From: Candidatus Bathyarchaeia archaeon
GTDB lineage: Archaea > Thermoproteota > Bathyarchaeia > Bathyarchaeales > Bathycorpusculaceae
Assembly: GCA_041447175.1 (NCBI GenBank)
Contig: CP166960.1
Location: 829,507-893,506, forward strand
DNA length: 64,000 bases
Direction: 5' to 3'
Shown in pieces: positions 27,269 through 35,291 of the stretch. The position numbers and the translations under genes were made by a program. The number at the start of each line of letters is the position of its first letter. The first letter of the stretch is position 1. The notes beneath the pieces were generated by a model. It worked only from the letters and a program-made list of their open reading frames with translations. It did not search any database and was not told where the DNA came from.

Positions 27269-28050
27269 CCGCTATGTTGAGTGGTTGGTGAAGCCTTTTT
27301 TCTTTGGTGACGCCAAATCAGGAACGCCCCAATTGACCCCGCCAAAACCGCCGCAACCGCAACAATGCCGTATTGTGATAAATTGGTGATTTCTTGCCAC
27401 TGAGCGCCCAACCAATACCCTGCGTAAATTAGCAGCGCATTCCACAGAAGACTGCCCACCGTGGTGTAAACCGTGAATTTAAGCAAGGGCATTTTGACCG
27501 CGCCTGCGGGGAACGAAACGATTGTGCGCAACCCCGGAATTAACCGACCAAAGAAAACCACGATGGCACCGTATTTGTTAAACCAGTTGCTGGCGGTGTT
27601 TAACTGGTTTTGTGTAACAAAGACTTTGCCTAAAATGCCGTGGTTTGAGAGAACATGGACTGCTTTGAGTCCGATGTAGTAGGCTATAAGCGACCCCACC
27701 AAGCCGCCCAATGTTGCAGTAGCAATTGATAACAAAAAGTGTAGTTCGCCACGCAAAACCAAGTACCCCACAAACGGCAAAATCGCCTCACTGGGTATGG
27801 GTAAGCTGGTGGCTTCTAAAAGCATCAAAATAAACACGCCCGTATAGCTCCAAGCGGAGATAGTCGCCGTTACATTCTGAGAGAGAAACAGGATCCCTTC
27901 AAAGAGGAATTTCAGGGTTCCTGAAGTGAGGGGTACACCAGCTAAATATAGAATAACCAGAACAAATATGACAGCCACTACTACAGCAAGGCTGATTTGG
28001 ATTGGTTTTTTACGTATCCACTTTGGCTTAGGCTGGGTTGGCAAACACAT
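27265..28050 (-). CDS. DedA family membrane protein
   Basis: 261 residues from ATG 28050. Family marks: LLEATSLPIPSEAILPFVGYL, GGLVGSLIAYYIG, FFGRLIPGLRTIVSFPAGA and a G-x-x-x-W segment near the end. DedA proteins are proposed lipid scramblases or carriers (undecaprenyl- or archaeal polyprenyl-phosphate recycling). Overlaps the convergent gene by 4 bp. Confidence 0.92.
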   Translation of the reverse strand: MCLPTQPKPKWIRKKPIQISLAVVVAVIFVLVILYLAGVPLTSGTLKFLFEGILFLSQNVTATISAWSYTGVFILMLLEATSLPIPSEAILPFVGYLVLRGELHFLLSIATATLGGLVGSLIAYYIGLKAVHVLSNHGILGKVFVTQNQLNTASNWFNKYGAIVVFFGRLIPGLRTIVSFPAGAVKMPLLKFTVYTTVGSLLWNALLIYAGYWLGAQWQEITNLSQYGIVAVAAVLAGSIGAFLIWRHQRKKASPTTQHSG

Positions 28051-28135
28051 CACTTTTCTTAATGCTGTGCTTCCATTTAACTTTCAGCCCAAAAAACTAT
28101 CCTGCAGCTACAAACACTACATAGCTCCTGTACCA

Positions 28136-28795
28136 GTGGAACCTGAATTAGACACGTACAAGTTAGGCAAACAATTTATTTCCAAAAACAGAAAGAAACA
28201 TGTGGCGTTTGTGATGAAATACAAGATGCTCATACCCATCGAGAAAAACATCGAGCATTATGCCGGAAAAGAAGCCGCCGCAACGGTCATGGAAGGAAGC
28301 ACGAACATCAACGAAAAAACCGACAAAAAGAAAACCGCCCTCTGGACAAAAGCAGCCATGGACCGCCTCGACAGCACAGTTAATGAACCCATACGAATTC
28401 AAATTATGAATAGCTGCGGCGCCAACTGCGCAGAAATCAACAAACGCGTCATCCAAAAAGCCCTTGCCAGAAGAAAAAAATTTGACTCAACAGCGGATTT
28501 TTTGAAAGCGGAAATGGAAAACCCGCAGAAAGGTACAAGGCTTCTCTGGGAGGGCAAGCAGCTTTTTCAGTTTTATACGCCGCAGGCGTTTACTCATCCG
28601 ATGCGTTGTTACTGCGGTTTGATAAGAGCCCTGCCCTCAGGCACTGTCATGTCAAAAACTTATTGCCACTCCCTCTGCGCAGAGGGGTTTGTCAAGAAAT
28701 ACTGGGAAACCGTCGTGGGAAAACCCGTGGGCGTTCAGTTCGTTGAAAGTGCCGTTTCAGGGGCTTCAGAATGCAAGTTTGCAATCCACCTCTGA
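28136..28795 (+). CDS. Cys-rich conserved protein, DUF6144-like
   Basis: About 219 residues if GTG 28136 is the start (ATG 28214 is the next option); longer frames would run into the opposite DedA gene. Motifs: NSCGANCAEIN (about 96-106), MRCYCGLI, YCHSLCAEGFVKKYW and a C-terminal GASECKFAIHL. The paired Cys suggest a metal or redox site. The pattern recalls DUF6144/L-2-amino-thiazoline-carboxylate hydrolase-like proteins; I am not certain of this. Confidence 0.55.
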   Translation: MEPELDTYKLGKQFISKNRKKHVAFVMKYKMLIPIEKNIEHYAGKEAAATVMEGSTNINEKTDKKKTALWTKAAMDRLDSTVNEPIRIQIMNSCGANCAEINKRVIQKALARRKKFDSTADFLKAEMENPQKGTRLLWEGKQLFQFYTPQAFTHPMRCYCGLIRALPSGTVMSKTYCHSLCAEGFVKKYWETVVGKPVGVQFVESAVSGASECKFAIHL

Positions 28796-28821
28796 CGCGC
28801 TTTTAGTTTCTTAGTCAGAGC

Positions 28822-28929
28822 TTAGGGTTCGGGTTTTCTGCAGGGCCAATAAACGCTGTGGTTAGCTTGCTTGTGTTTATACCCGCCGTCAGAAACCGAG
28901 AGCATATGTCCACAGTTTTTGCACTTCAT
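28822..28929 (-). CDS. 35-residue zinc-ribbon-like micro-protein
   Basis: Begins MKCKNCGHMLSVSDGG and ends VYWPCRKPEP. CxxC plus downstream His and Cys could hold one metal. Lies in the otherwise empty 28796-29118 gap. The MKCKNCGH start is common to archaeal mini zinc ribbons. Confidence 0.5.
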   Translation of the reverse strand: MKCKNCGHMLSVSDGGYKHKQANHSVYWPCRKPEP

Positions 28930-29118
28930 GGTTTCATCAACAGGTTGCTATCTGAAAAACCTAAAGAAACGGAGTCAATAAAAAGTAACCTATCAAAACC
29001 TGAATTTTGATGTATCCAGAACTCGCTGTTACATGTGGCGTTGATTGTTTGTTGCCGCGGTTTTTGTGGGTGTTTCCTCTGCCTTTAAATAGGAGTTTTT
29101 AAAAATAGTTTGGGTTGT

Positions 29119-29255
29119 GGGGCCGTAGTATAGACAGGTATTACGACGGGCTCCAGAAGCTACTTGAACGGGTATGCTGACCCTTCGGGGAATGACGAAG
29201 TTCTGGAGCTGTAGATACCCGTAGGTCGTCGGTTCAAATCCGGCCGACCCCACCA
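29119..29255 (+). tRNA. tRNA-Trp (CCA) with intron
   Basis: Exon 1 29119-29156 and exon 2 29217-29255. Acceptor GGGGCCG pairs with CGACCCC (one C-A mismatch), anticodon stem ACGGG/CCCGT, loop CTCCAGA gives anticodon CCA, T-arm GTCGG-TTCAAAT-CCGGC, CCA encoded. The TTTAAATA box at 29083-29090 lies about 30 nt upstream. Confidence 0.93.
29157..29216 (+). other. tRNA-Trp intron, 60 nt, with kink-turn-like hairpin
   Basis: Inserted after anticodon position 37, the usual archaeal site. Its TTCTGGAG (29201-29208) is complementary to the exon CTCCAG plus the first two intron bases AA, so the anticodon would be paired in the precursor. The middle contains CTGA-CCC-TTCG-GGG-A-ATGACGA, in which CTGA and ATGACGA resemble box D and box C around a tight stem. 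Confidence 0.65.
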
Positions 29256-29365
29256 ACATTTTTATCACGCTTAATGAGAAAAAACCAACCTACAGGCACC
29301 AAATATTTGCCACGATGCCACCCTGAAAGCGAAAGGTTAAAGAGGGAACTCCTCTGCTTTAAGCT

Positions 29366-29489
29366 GGGTTTGCCGGCCATTGGGCGCGGGTTCCACCTGA
29401 TCCCGTTCCGAACTCAGAAGTTAAGCCGTGTTCCGTTCCCTGCTGTATTGCGGTCTTCGGCCGCGAGAACCCGGGAAAGCTGGCAACCC
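29366..29489 (+). rRNA. rrf: 5S ribosomal RNA
   Basis: Conserved 5S stretches TTCCACCTGATCCCGTTCCG, AACTCAGAAGTTAAGC and the 3' arm with GGTCTTCGGCC loop. The ends pair: GGGTT with AACCC, and GCCGGC with GCTGGC, giving about 124 nt. Unlinked to 16S/23S within this window, following tRNA-Trp by 110 nt. Confidence 0.93.
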
Positions 29490-29573
29490 ATTTCGGCATC
29501 TTTAATTGTTTACTTAGATTTGGCTAAACTTTATTACCAACCGCAAATAGTTTTGAAGAGATGTGATAAAGAA

Positions 29574-30716
29574 ATGATTAACCCGCTGGCTCAGTCACCA
29601 ATCTTTACTAACCAATTCGGCATCGGTTCAGGCGATCCTGTCCTAACAATATTGAGTTTACTCTCTTACCTTTTCATCTTCGTCTTCATCTTCTACGGCC
29701 AACGAATCCAAATGTACGTCATGATTCGGGAAGTAGAAAACTCCCTCTTCAAGCTGAAGCTGATGAAGGAAGAAGGACGCAAAACCGCTGTGGAAACCAT
29801 CAAAGAAATCGGAAAACCCACCACTGACCCATCCAGCAAGGTTGACCGATACTTAGACTACTTCACCATATCCCCACAAAACATGGACCCCGCAGGCATA
29901 GTCAACAAACTGGACCACATCCTTGACGTCCGAGACCAACGTATGAAAGACGAAGTAAAACTGATGGCTCCCGCCAGCGACGAAGTTCAAGTTTACAACT
30001 TAGAAAACACCTTGGAAGCAGCAATGGCGCTTAACTTTATCTACAAAGTCGTACGCCACTACTATCTACAAGGCAAGAAAACGCTCAGCCTATACACCAT
30101 CATGCAGCTACAGATGATTCTGCCCATGGTAATGAAAGAAGCAGAAGCCTACGCAAGCGCGCTAAAGGCCTTCGCTTACGGTCAACCCATCGGAGACGGA
30201 GCAGGTCCCCTCATCGCCGCCCGAATTATGCACGGTCAAGAAGTCCACAAAATCCCCAAAGACTGCGTATACGCCGAGGTGCCCTTTGAAAACCGCACTG
30301 CCTTAGTGATGAAGGCTGAAGGCCCAGGCGGAAACGTGGGTAAACCTGGCGAGGCAGTACAGTACCTATTGGAGGAATACAAGGGCAAAGTCACGGCGGT
30401 CGTAATGATTGACGCAGGCTTGAAACTAGAAGGCGAGGCTCTTGGTGAAATTGCGGAAGGAATCGGCGCAGCAATCGGCGGACCCGGTGTAGACCAGTTC
30501 AAGATTGAAGAAGCTGTCGTCGAACAAAAGATTCCGCTGTACGCTGTCATCATAAAAGAGGACATCGGCGACGCGGTTTCGATGATGCGTAAAGAAATCT
30601 CCGATGCAGCCGACAAAGCCATTGAACGAATCCGAGAGGTCATTAAAGAAAGAACGCAAGAAGGCGACCATGTGGTAATAGTCGGTGTAGGCAACACAAT
30701 TGGAGTAGGACAATAG
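29574..30716 (+). CDS. DUF1512 family archaeal protein
   Basis: 380 residues from ATG 29574; longer frames would cross the 5S gene. One membrane helix near the N-terminus (ILSLLSYLFIFVFIFYG), then a soluble domain with GQPIGDGAGPLIAARIMHG, GGNVGKPGEAVQYLLEE and GPGVDQFKIEEA. Archaea-specific conserved protein of unknown function. Its stop is part of TAGGAGACATG, which serves the next gene. Confidence 0.85.
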   Translation: MINPLAQSPIFTNQFGIGSGDPVLTILSLLSYLFIFVFIFYGQRIQMYVMIREVENSLFKLKLMKEEGRKTAVETIKEIGKPTTDPSSKVDRYLDYFTISPQNMDPAGIVNKLDHILDVRDQRMKDEVKLMAPASDEVQVYNLENTLEAAMALNFIYKVVRHYYLQGKKTLSLYTIMQLQMILPMVMKEAEAYASALKAFAYGQPIGDGAGPLIAARIMHGQEVHKIPKDCVYAEVPFENRTALVMKAEGPGGNVGKPGEAVQYLLEEYKGKVTAVVMIDAGLKLEGEALGEIAEGIGAAIGGPGVDQFKIEEAVVEQKIPLYAVIIKEDIGDAVSMMRKEISDAADKAIERIREVIKERTQEGDHVVIVGVGNTIGVGQ

Positions 30717-30721
30717 GAGAC

Positions 30722-31156
30722 ATGAAAATGACAAACCAAGCTAACTCTACAGGCGCAAACAAAATTTCAACTTTGGTTATGGCCGCTATCTACATAACCC
30801 TCATCCTGTCCATCGTTGCAATCGGCGTTGGCATAGCCGCTTTCTACGAGACCGGCACCTACGAAGTCACGCTATACCTACTTGCCATAGGCTTCATCGC
30901 AATGGCTCTCTCCGGATACTACCTGCTGCAATCCCGCAAACACACTGCAAACCTAAAGATTGAAGCTCCAAAAATCCTCACCACCATCGAATGTGTCAAA
31001 TGCAGCATCAAAACCACCCGAGACTTCCAACGCGGCGACTACGTCTACAAAGAAATCGAGAAATGCAGCAAATGCGAGGATATGCAGGTTATCACGGCAA
31101 TTTACCGTGAACCCACCGCCAAAGAAAAAGAGAAAGAAAAACCCGCAGCCGTCTAA
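30722..31156 (+). CDS. Two-helix membrane protein with cytosolic zinc site
   Basis: 144 residues. Two membrane helices (about 18-45, 52-72), then CVKCSIKTTRDFQRGDYV and KCSKCEDMQVI as a zinc ribbon, and a Lys/Glu tail. Ribosome site TAGGAG at the DUF1512 stop implies one transcript with it. Likely DUF1512 partner by neighbourhood. Confidence 0.75.
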   Translation: MKMTNQANSTGANKISTLVMAAIYITLILSIVAIGVGIAAFYETGTYEVTLYLLAIGFIAMALSGYYLLQSRKHTANLKIEAPKILTTIECVKCSIKTTRDFQRGDYVYKEIEKCSKCEDMQVITAIYREPTAKEKEKEKPAAV

Positions 31157-31253
31157 GTTAAGTGGCAGTATTTAATAAGAAAACAATGTGGATTTAGACG
31201 GTTAATAACCACATTTCCTTCTTTTCTAAAAATTTTTAAACAAGAAGTGTAAG

Positions 31254-31451
31254 CTACGGTGTCTCGCCGGCTTTCTTCAACAATTCATCAAGCAAAAGAA
31301 GGTCTTCTGTTACTTTCTGACGGTTAACTGTTTTTGCTCTTGCTCGATGTAAAATGACTTTGAAGCCTTCCAGTCGTTCTCCTGTTTCTAAGTATCGTTT
31401 GATGAGTTCTCTTTCATGTTCCGATAGTAGGCCGCTGTGCATAGCCATCAT
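31254..31451 (-). CDS. Short helical element protein, copy 1
   Basis: About 65 residues; ATG codons at three places near the N-terminus, likely MHSGLLSEHERELIKRYLET. Leucine-rich helices (TEDLLLLDELLKKAG). Near-duplicate of the gene at 34014-34202. Probably a small regulatory protein; family not recognised by name. Confidence 0.6.
   Translation of the reverse strand: MMAMHSGLLSEHERELIKRYLETGERLEGFKVILHRARAKTVNRQKVTEDLLLLDELLKKAGETP
31262..31446. repeat. 185-bp direct repeat, copy 1
   Basis: Aligns without gaps to 34022-34206 with 12 differences by hand count (about 93.5%). It comprises almost the whole short gene and ends at CATAGCC. Confidence 0.85.
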
Positions 31452-31578
31452 GAACTAAGTGTGATGGTTTCTTATATAAGGTTAATGTTTGTGGTTTCTG
31501 CGTTTGGTTGCTTATTTAGTAACCTTTATTAGATTGGTCTTGGTTACAAATTATGTAACCAGTAAGGAGTAACCCAAT

Positions 31579-31785
31579 ATGGAAACCGTGACGATTCAAA
31601 CCAACAAGAAAATGAGCTACCAAGAATTCTGCGCAGCAAACAAGCTGCCAACGTGCCCTAACAGAACCCGAGTCTTCCCAGAGTACGGCACCGTGTTCTG
31701 TGAACGCACAAACGACCAACTTGACATCTCCTACTGCAAAAAATGCAGCGCGGCACGCCGCGAAAGAATGAGCTTGGACTGGTGA
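31579..31785 (+). CDS. Small Cys-containing element protein
   Basis: 68 residues; AAGGAGTAACCC before ATG. Cys pattern FCAANKLPTC, VFCERTND, YCKKCSAARRERM could bind zinc. First of a three-gene rightward set ending at 32199. Confidence 0.55.
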   Translation: METVTIQTNKKMSYQEFCAANKLPTCPNRTRVFPEYGTVFCERTNDQLDISYCKKCSAARRERMSLDW

Positions 31786-31801
31786 ACGGAGACAAGAGCA
31801 T

Positions 31802-31984
31802 ATGAGAAAAATGTCCAAAGCAGAATTAATATACAACAATCCCACAAACAGAGACGCAGAACGGGTAGCAGTAAGTCTTCCAAAGGTTGAGCTTCACCTA
31901 TTGAAAAGCCAGCATCCTGATGAGTCAATCGAACAGGGTCTGGTCGCTTTAATTCACGAGTATGCCGATAAGGAGGTGACGTGA
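31802..31984 (+). CDS. Small element protein, possibly DNA-binding
   Basis: 60 residues. A VAVSLPKVELHLLKSQHPDE stretch is like the strand and first helix of ribbon-helix-helix proteins, and EQGLVALIHEYADK could be the second helix. Weak match. Confidence 0.5.
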   Translation: MRKMSKAELIYNNPTNRDAERVAVSLPKVELHLLKSQHPDESIEQGLVALIHEYADKEVT

Positions 31985-32199
31985 TGGTGAAAGTGGAGGT
32001 TGAGGTCGATTTAGGTATGCTTCAGTTTTGCCTGCGGTCTTTGCCATACCTGAGTTATGATTCGCCTGAAGACCTGGTTAAGGACGCGGTCGCTTCGCGG
32101 ATGGAGAAGATGCTTCATCTCGCCGCACTTGCTCATGAAAACCCAAGCATCCAGACGTATCCCCAACAACCGACAATAGGAGATTACCCTAAAAAGTGA
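31984..32199 (+). CDS. Small element protein following the RHH-like gene
   Basis: 71 residues from ATG 31984, overlapping the previous stop (TGATG) with AAGGAGGTG 5 nt upstream. Strand-rich start (VKVEVEVDLGM) and helix SPEDLVKDAVASRMEKML; could pair with the upstream product. Unknown function. Confidence 0.55.
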   Translation: MVKVEVEVDLGMLQFCLRSLPYLSYDSPEDLVKDAVASRMEKMLHLAALAHENPSIQTYPQQPTIGDYPKK

Positions 32200-32604
32200 G
32201 GCCTCACGAATAAGAGAAACTGCTAAAGCTACAGGTTTATGAGGAATTGCTCCAACTTCTCAAATTTAGCAGGGTCTTCCCCTATTTTTGCTAATTTTCC
32301 ATTATCCCTTCCCTTTTGTTCTCTTTTTCTTTTTCCCCTTCACTTTCTGGAAACTTCAAAGTTAAATATGGCGAATTCTTGTCCAGCCTTTATCGGTCAC
32401 GGGAGCTGTCCGAGCCATTTACATCCCCCTTCATTTTCCTAACCTATACAGCTAGTTTATGCAGTTAAACGCTACTTAAGCTTTCAATAATAACTCCTGA
32501 GCTGTTGTTTCTGATTTTGCTATGTTCTGCTAAGTCATTTTGTGGGTGTAGAGGGGGGGGGGGGGTGATTGGGGCTTGTTTTGGGGTTATTTTCTTTCGC
32601 TGTC
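32200..32604. other. Gene-free region with 13-nt poly-G tract
   Basis: Pyrimidine-rich sequence without a convincing frame. G run at 32553-32565. May contain convergent terminators for the flanking operons. Confidence 0.5.
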
Positions 32605-32745
32605 TTAAATTTTAAGTTCAGTATCCCACATGTTGTCCTCTACCGCATCTACAACTTCCTTAATCACGTACCATTCCCCTTTTAGGTAAACACGGTAAGT
32701 GGGCAAATACGCCGCGTCCCCATCCACAATAACAGGGTCAAGCAT
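32605..32745 (-). CDS. 46-residue element protein
   Basis: ATG lies within the last codons of the preceding gene (8-bp overlap). Sequence starts MLDPVIVDGDAAYLPTYRVY and ends WDTELKI; acidic, strand-rich. No family. Confidence 0.5.
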   Translation of the reverse strand: MLDPVIVDGDAAYLPTYRVYLKGEWYVIKEVVDAVEDNMWDTELKI

Positions 32746-33031
32746 ACGCGGACTCCTCCAGTAATGCAAGCGCTCGCAAGGTGCATTCTGCGTCGCTGTT
32801 TAGGCTGGTGTCAACTTCAGGGGCAGCCTCCACGATACCCCAAGCCTCCGCTTGACTGTATGTGTTGTTTTCAGTTGCACGAAAAGCACCCTCCCCAAAG
32901 TTTACACCGTCCAAATAGAAACCAAGACTATACTTTGAGAACTCGAAGTACCATTCGATAACGGTTATGTTTGTCCAGTCCGGGCTACCCGACTTCTTCC
33001 AAACCCCCGCCAACCCCTGTGACGGACCCAC
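32738..33031 (-). CDS. Element protein of about 97 residues with uncertain start
   Basis: GTG 33031 is the first canonical start, but the frame is open and protein-like upstream (GTLKIFASFAEPQSVEESKR) to a TAA near 33105, and a CTATAAAG box on the minus strand lies at about 33108-33116. The true start may be further up, overlapping the divergent gene's leader. Core: VIEWYFEFSKYSLGFYLDG. No family. Confidence 0.5.
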   Translation of the reverse strand: MGPSQGLAGVWKKSGSPDWTNITVIEWYFEFSKYSLGFYLDGVNFGEGAFRATENNTYSQAEAWGIVEAAPEVDTSLNSDAECTLRALALLEESAYA

Positions 33032-33117
33032 TTCTAAACGCTTGCTCTCTTCAACGCTTTGGGGTTCGGCAAATGACGCAAAAATCTTAAGTGTCCCATC
33101 AGGTTATCTTTATAGCT

Positions 33118-33447
33118 ATGCCGAGACGCAGAACGCCAGCTCGTGAGGTTTATGTCGTAGAAGACCTTAACCAGGCACTCCAAGGGTTGCCTACCGATCA
33201 TAAGTTTAAGAAATGGATTAACGGCATGAAACTTGTTCTCAAAGAGCACATGTTTTCAGGCGATCTTATTGGAAAAAGCTTGGTTCCAGCGGTTTATGTC
33301 GAAAAATATGGTGTTAACAACTTGTACCGCTACGAGCATCCAGAAGGGCACCGCTCCTGCTACACCATAGCAGAAGGCTGCGTGTACATCCTTGATATAA
33401 TGACTCATGCAGAATACGATTTGAAGTTTGGTTACAAGACAACTTAG
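33118..33447 (+). CDS. RelE/ParE-like toxin-fold protein
   Basis: 109 residues from ATG 33118; a GTG nine codons upstream is less likely. The end is characteristic of the fold: YRYEHPEGHRSCYTIAEGCV followed by ILDIMTHAEYDLKFGY, as in archaeal RelE-like nucleases. Beginning MPRRRTPAREVYVVEDL. Convergent, overlapping by 4 bp, with the HTH gene at 33444. Confidence 0.6.
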   Translation: MPRRRTPAREVYVVEDLNQALQGLPTDHKFKKWINGMKLVLKEHMFSGDLIGKSLVPAVYVEKYGVNNLYRYEHPEGHRSCYTIAEGCVYILDIMTHAEYDLKFGYKTT

Positions 33448-33704
33448 ATTTTGACGCTTGTTTTTATCATAGCTGCTAACTTAGGATTGTTGACGCCTGT
33501 GTATATTATGTGGTCTGAGTTGGAAGCGATTTTTCCAGAAGCCTCCAGATAATCTAAGGCGCGTTTGAAGGTTTGGTACTGCATTTTTTTGGGTAGGCTC
33601 TTCCAGAGTTGTGTTCTTGTCGGGTGTTCTTTAGCGTCTAAGATGGCTTTCTCAATCATTAGGAGTGTGCTTAATGTTGGTTCGTGAAGAACTTTTTCCA
33701 CCAT
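33444..33704 (-). CDS. Helix-turn-helix protein facing the RelE-like gene
   Basis: 86 residues. TRTQLWKSLPKKMQYQTFKR and ALDYLEASGKIASNSDHIIY form a winged helix; ends TGVNNPKLAAMIK. The same protein type occurs next to RelE-like genes in other archaea, as far as I recall. Could be antitoxin or regulator. Confidence 0.6.
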   Translation of the reverse strand: MVEKVLHEPTLSTLLMIEKAILDAKEHPTRTQLWKSLPKKMQYQTFKRALDYLEASGKIASNSDHIIYTGVNNPKLAAMIKTSVKI

Positions 33705-34013
33705 ATTTTTCAGCTCACGTTTCAGGTACGTTATTCAAACGCTAATACTATAACACAGATACAGTTATATAAACTTATACAATAAAGAAATGTGTTTGCG
33801 CCACCCACTGCATTGAACTATGGCCTCTCGAAAGCAACCCAAAATGTTTGAAACCTTGGATTTCTTATATTTAGGGAAATTTTCCCTAATTTCTTTCCCT
33901 TTTTCAGGGCGTCCAATGGGGTGATTCCTTTTTTCTTTTGCTTCCAGAGCCTCACCCTGACAGTTCAGTATATTTTAGGGACATTTAAGGACATTTTTAA
34001 ACAAAAGTACACG
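33705..34013. other. Intergenic region with minus-strand promoter
   Basis: AT-rich part 33740-33790 includes TTATATAAACTTATAC, likely promoter of the HTH gene. A tract of TTTCCC repeats (33877-33904) and TTTAGGGACATTTAAGGACATTTTT (33973-33998, direct repeat of GGACATTT) follow. No gene seen. Confidence 0.45.
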
Positions 34014-34202
34014 TCAGGGCTTCTCGCCGGCTTTCTTTAACAATTCATCAAGCAAAAGAAGGTCTTCTGTTACTTTCTGGAGGTTAACTGTTTTTGCTCT
34101 TGCTCGATGAAAAATGACTGTGAAACCTTCCAGCTGTTCTCCTGTTTCTAAGTATCGTTTGATACGTTCTCTTTCATGTTCCGATAGTATGCCGTTGTGC
34201 AT
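34014..34202 (-). CDS. Short helical element protein, copy 2
   Basis: 62 residues, MHNGILSEHERERIKRYLET and TEDLLLLDELLKKAGEKP. Differs from copy 1 at about eight residues, so both keep an open frame despite 12 base changes, suggesting selection. Confidence 0.6.
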   Translation of the reverse strand: MHNGILSEHERERIKRYLETGEQLEGFTVIFHRARAKTVNLQKVTEDLLLLDELLKKAGEKP

Positions 34203-34206
34203 AGCC
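34022..34206. repeat. 185-bp direct repeat, copy 2
   Basis: Same orientation as 31262-31446; the repeats bracket the RelE/HTH segment (2.6 kb). Confidence 0.85.
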
Positions 34207-34292
34207 GCCTGCAGTCCCCGCTGCAGAAATGGTCAAAGAACAGTGTGGAAGATTGTAGATTTCTATGCGGGTTTTCGCAGGCAAAACAGAAC

Positions 34293-34544
34293 TCAACAGG
34301 ATGTCTCCCTGCAAAACTTAGCTTTCACTGCCGCGTCAAAGGGGTCAAGGTTTTCAGTTGTTTGTTTTGGCTTTGCTTTGGTGAACGTGCCCGCTTTGTT
34401 GAATGCTTTTTCGTAGGCAACGTCAAAGGGATCTCTTTTTTCTGCTGCGTTTTCCAGTGATTGTTTTTGTTCTGAGGGTTGCTGGTGTTTAGCCTTCAGT
34501 ATGTTGATTAAGAGGCGGTCTGCAAATTCTTCTGGAGTTTCCAT
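34293..34544 (-). CDS. Element protein with repeated DPFD motif
   Basis: 83 residues from ATG 34544, overlapping the upstream stop by ATGA. RDPFDVAYEKAFNKAGTFTK and LDPFDAAVKAKF form an internal repeat. N-terminal METPEEFADRLLINIL helix. Unknown function; last gene of the leftward arm. Confidence 0.6.
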   Translation of the reverse strand: METPEEFADRLLINILKAKHQQPSEQKQSLENAAEKRDPFDVAYEKAFNKAGTFTKAKPKQTTENLDPFDAAVKAKFCRETSC

Positions 34545-34948
34545 CAAACTACACCTCCCTGAATGTTTGATGATGAGAGGTGTTTCTGAATGGCTTTATC
34601 CAGGTCGCTTTTTCGAATGATGGATTTTGTTTTCAGGTCGTTTAATATGGCCTTTTGTTTTGCCTCACAGAGGAGGGTTAGTCTATAGTCGATGTTTTTC
34701 AATTGTTGATTTGCATAGACTTCAGCCTTGGAGAGCAAAGCGTCGATAGTGTCGAGTGCGCGGGATGTTATGATGTTCATTGTTTTCTCTATTTCGGCGC
34801 GTCGGTTTTCGGGTAGTTTATCCTTGATTTGATGTTCGTCCAAGTGCGCTTTGGACCTGCTGAGTTCAAGCCCCATTTTTTGGCGCATTGCAACTTCAAA
34901 ATAGAATTCTGCCGCCTCTTGTTCGTCCGGAGTTAAGTTGTCTAACAT
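34544..34948 (-). CDS. Helical element protein
   Basis: 134 residues from ATG 34948, which overlaps the preceding gene by 7 bp; the frame extends to 35029 but that would overlap heavily. Mostly helix (NLTPDEQEAAEFYFEVAMRQ). Possible small terminase-like or structural role cannot be shown. Confidence 0.6.
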   Translation of the reverse strand: MLDNLTPDEQEAAEFYFEVAMRQKMGLELSRSKAHLDEHQIKDKLPENRRAEIEKTMNIITSRALDTIDALLSKAEVYANQQLKNIDYRLTLLCEAKQKAILNDLKTKSIIRKSDLDKAIQKHLSSSNIQGGVV

Positions 34949-35280
34949 TGTTTTTCCTCTTTTTGCTTCTGATTTTGGGTCCTTAATTTTGAGATATTTT
35001 CTACAACCGCCAATAGTTCTTTTTGCCACTGGTCAGCCCGCAACTTGACGTATTTTTCAAGTTCAACCTGTTTTTCTTCAATCTTTTCATCTATTAGACA
35101 TATATTTTTGACGAATTGGTTTCTAAGGGCTTCTTGCTCAGGCACAGGTAGTTTTTTGAAGTCAGACAGAACCCCGATTTCTAAATTGAAAATTTCAGTA
35201 TATTTCTTGCAGGTTTTAGCCCTCTCTCTGCGTTTCCGCAAGTATTCCCGCATATATTCGTTTGAACTATGGGCAGGCAT
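34942..35280 (-). CDS. Basic coiled-coil element protein, first gene of leftward arm
   Basis: 112 residues. N-terminal NEYMREYLRKRRERAKTCKK is the kind of basic helix seen in phage-like DNA-binding proteins; residues 45-105 predict a coiled coil. Its start is 12 nt from the inverted repeat at 35292. Confidence 0.6.
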   Translation of the reverse strand: MPAHSSNEYMREYLRKRRERAKTCKKYTEIFNLEIGVLSDFKKLPVPEQEALRNQFVKNICLIDEKIEEKQVELEKYVKLRADQWQKELLAVVENISKLRTQNQKQKEEKQC

Positions 35281-35291
35281 ATTTCTTAATC

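Noticed and set aside
27926-28135. Longer start for the Cys-rich protein at 28136
   Set aside because: Would overlap the start of the convergently read DedA gene by more than 100 bp and is not protein-like there.
29274-29573. N-terminal extension of the DUF1512 frame
   Set aside because: Runs through the 5S rRNA; ATG 29574 is the first plausible start after it.
33877-33998. Possible CRISPR-like or tandem repeat (TTTCCC, GGACATTT)
   Set aside because: Units are only 6-8 nt, irregular, two or three copies; no spacers.
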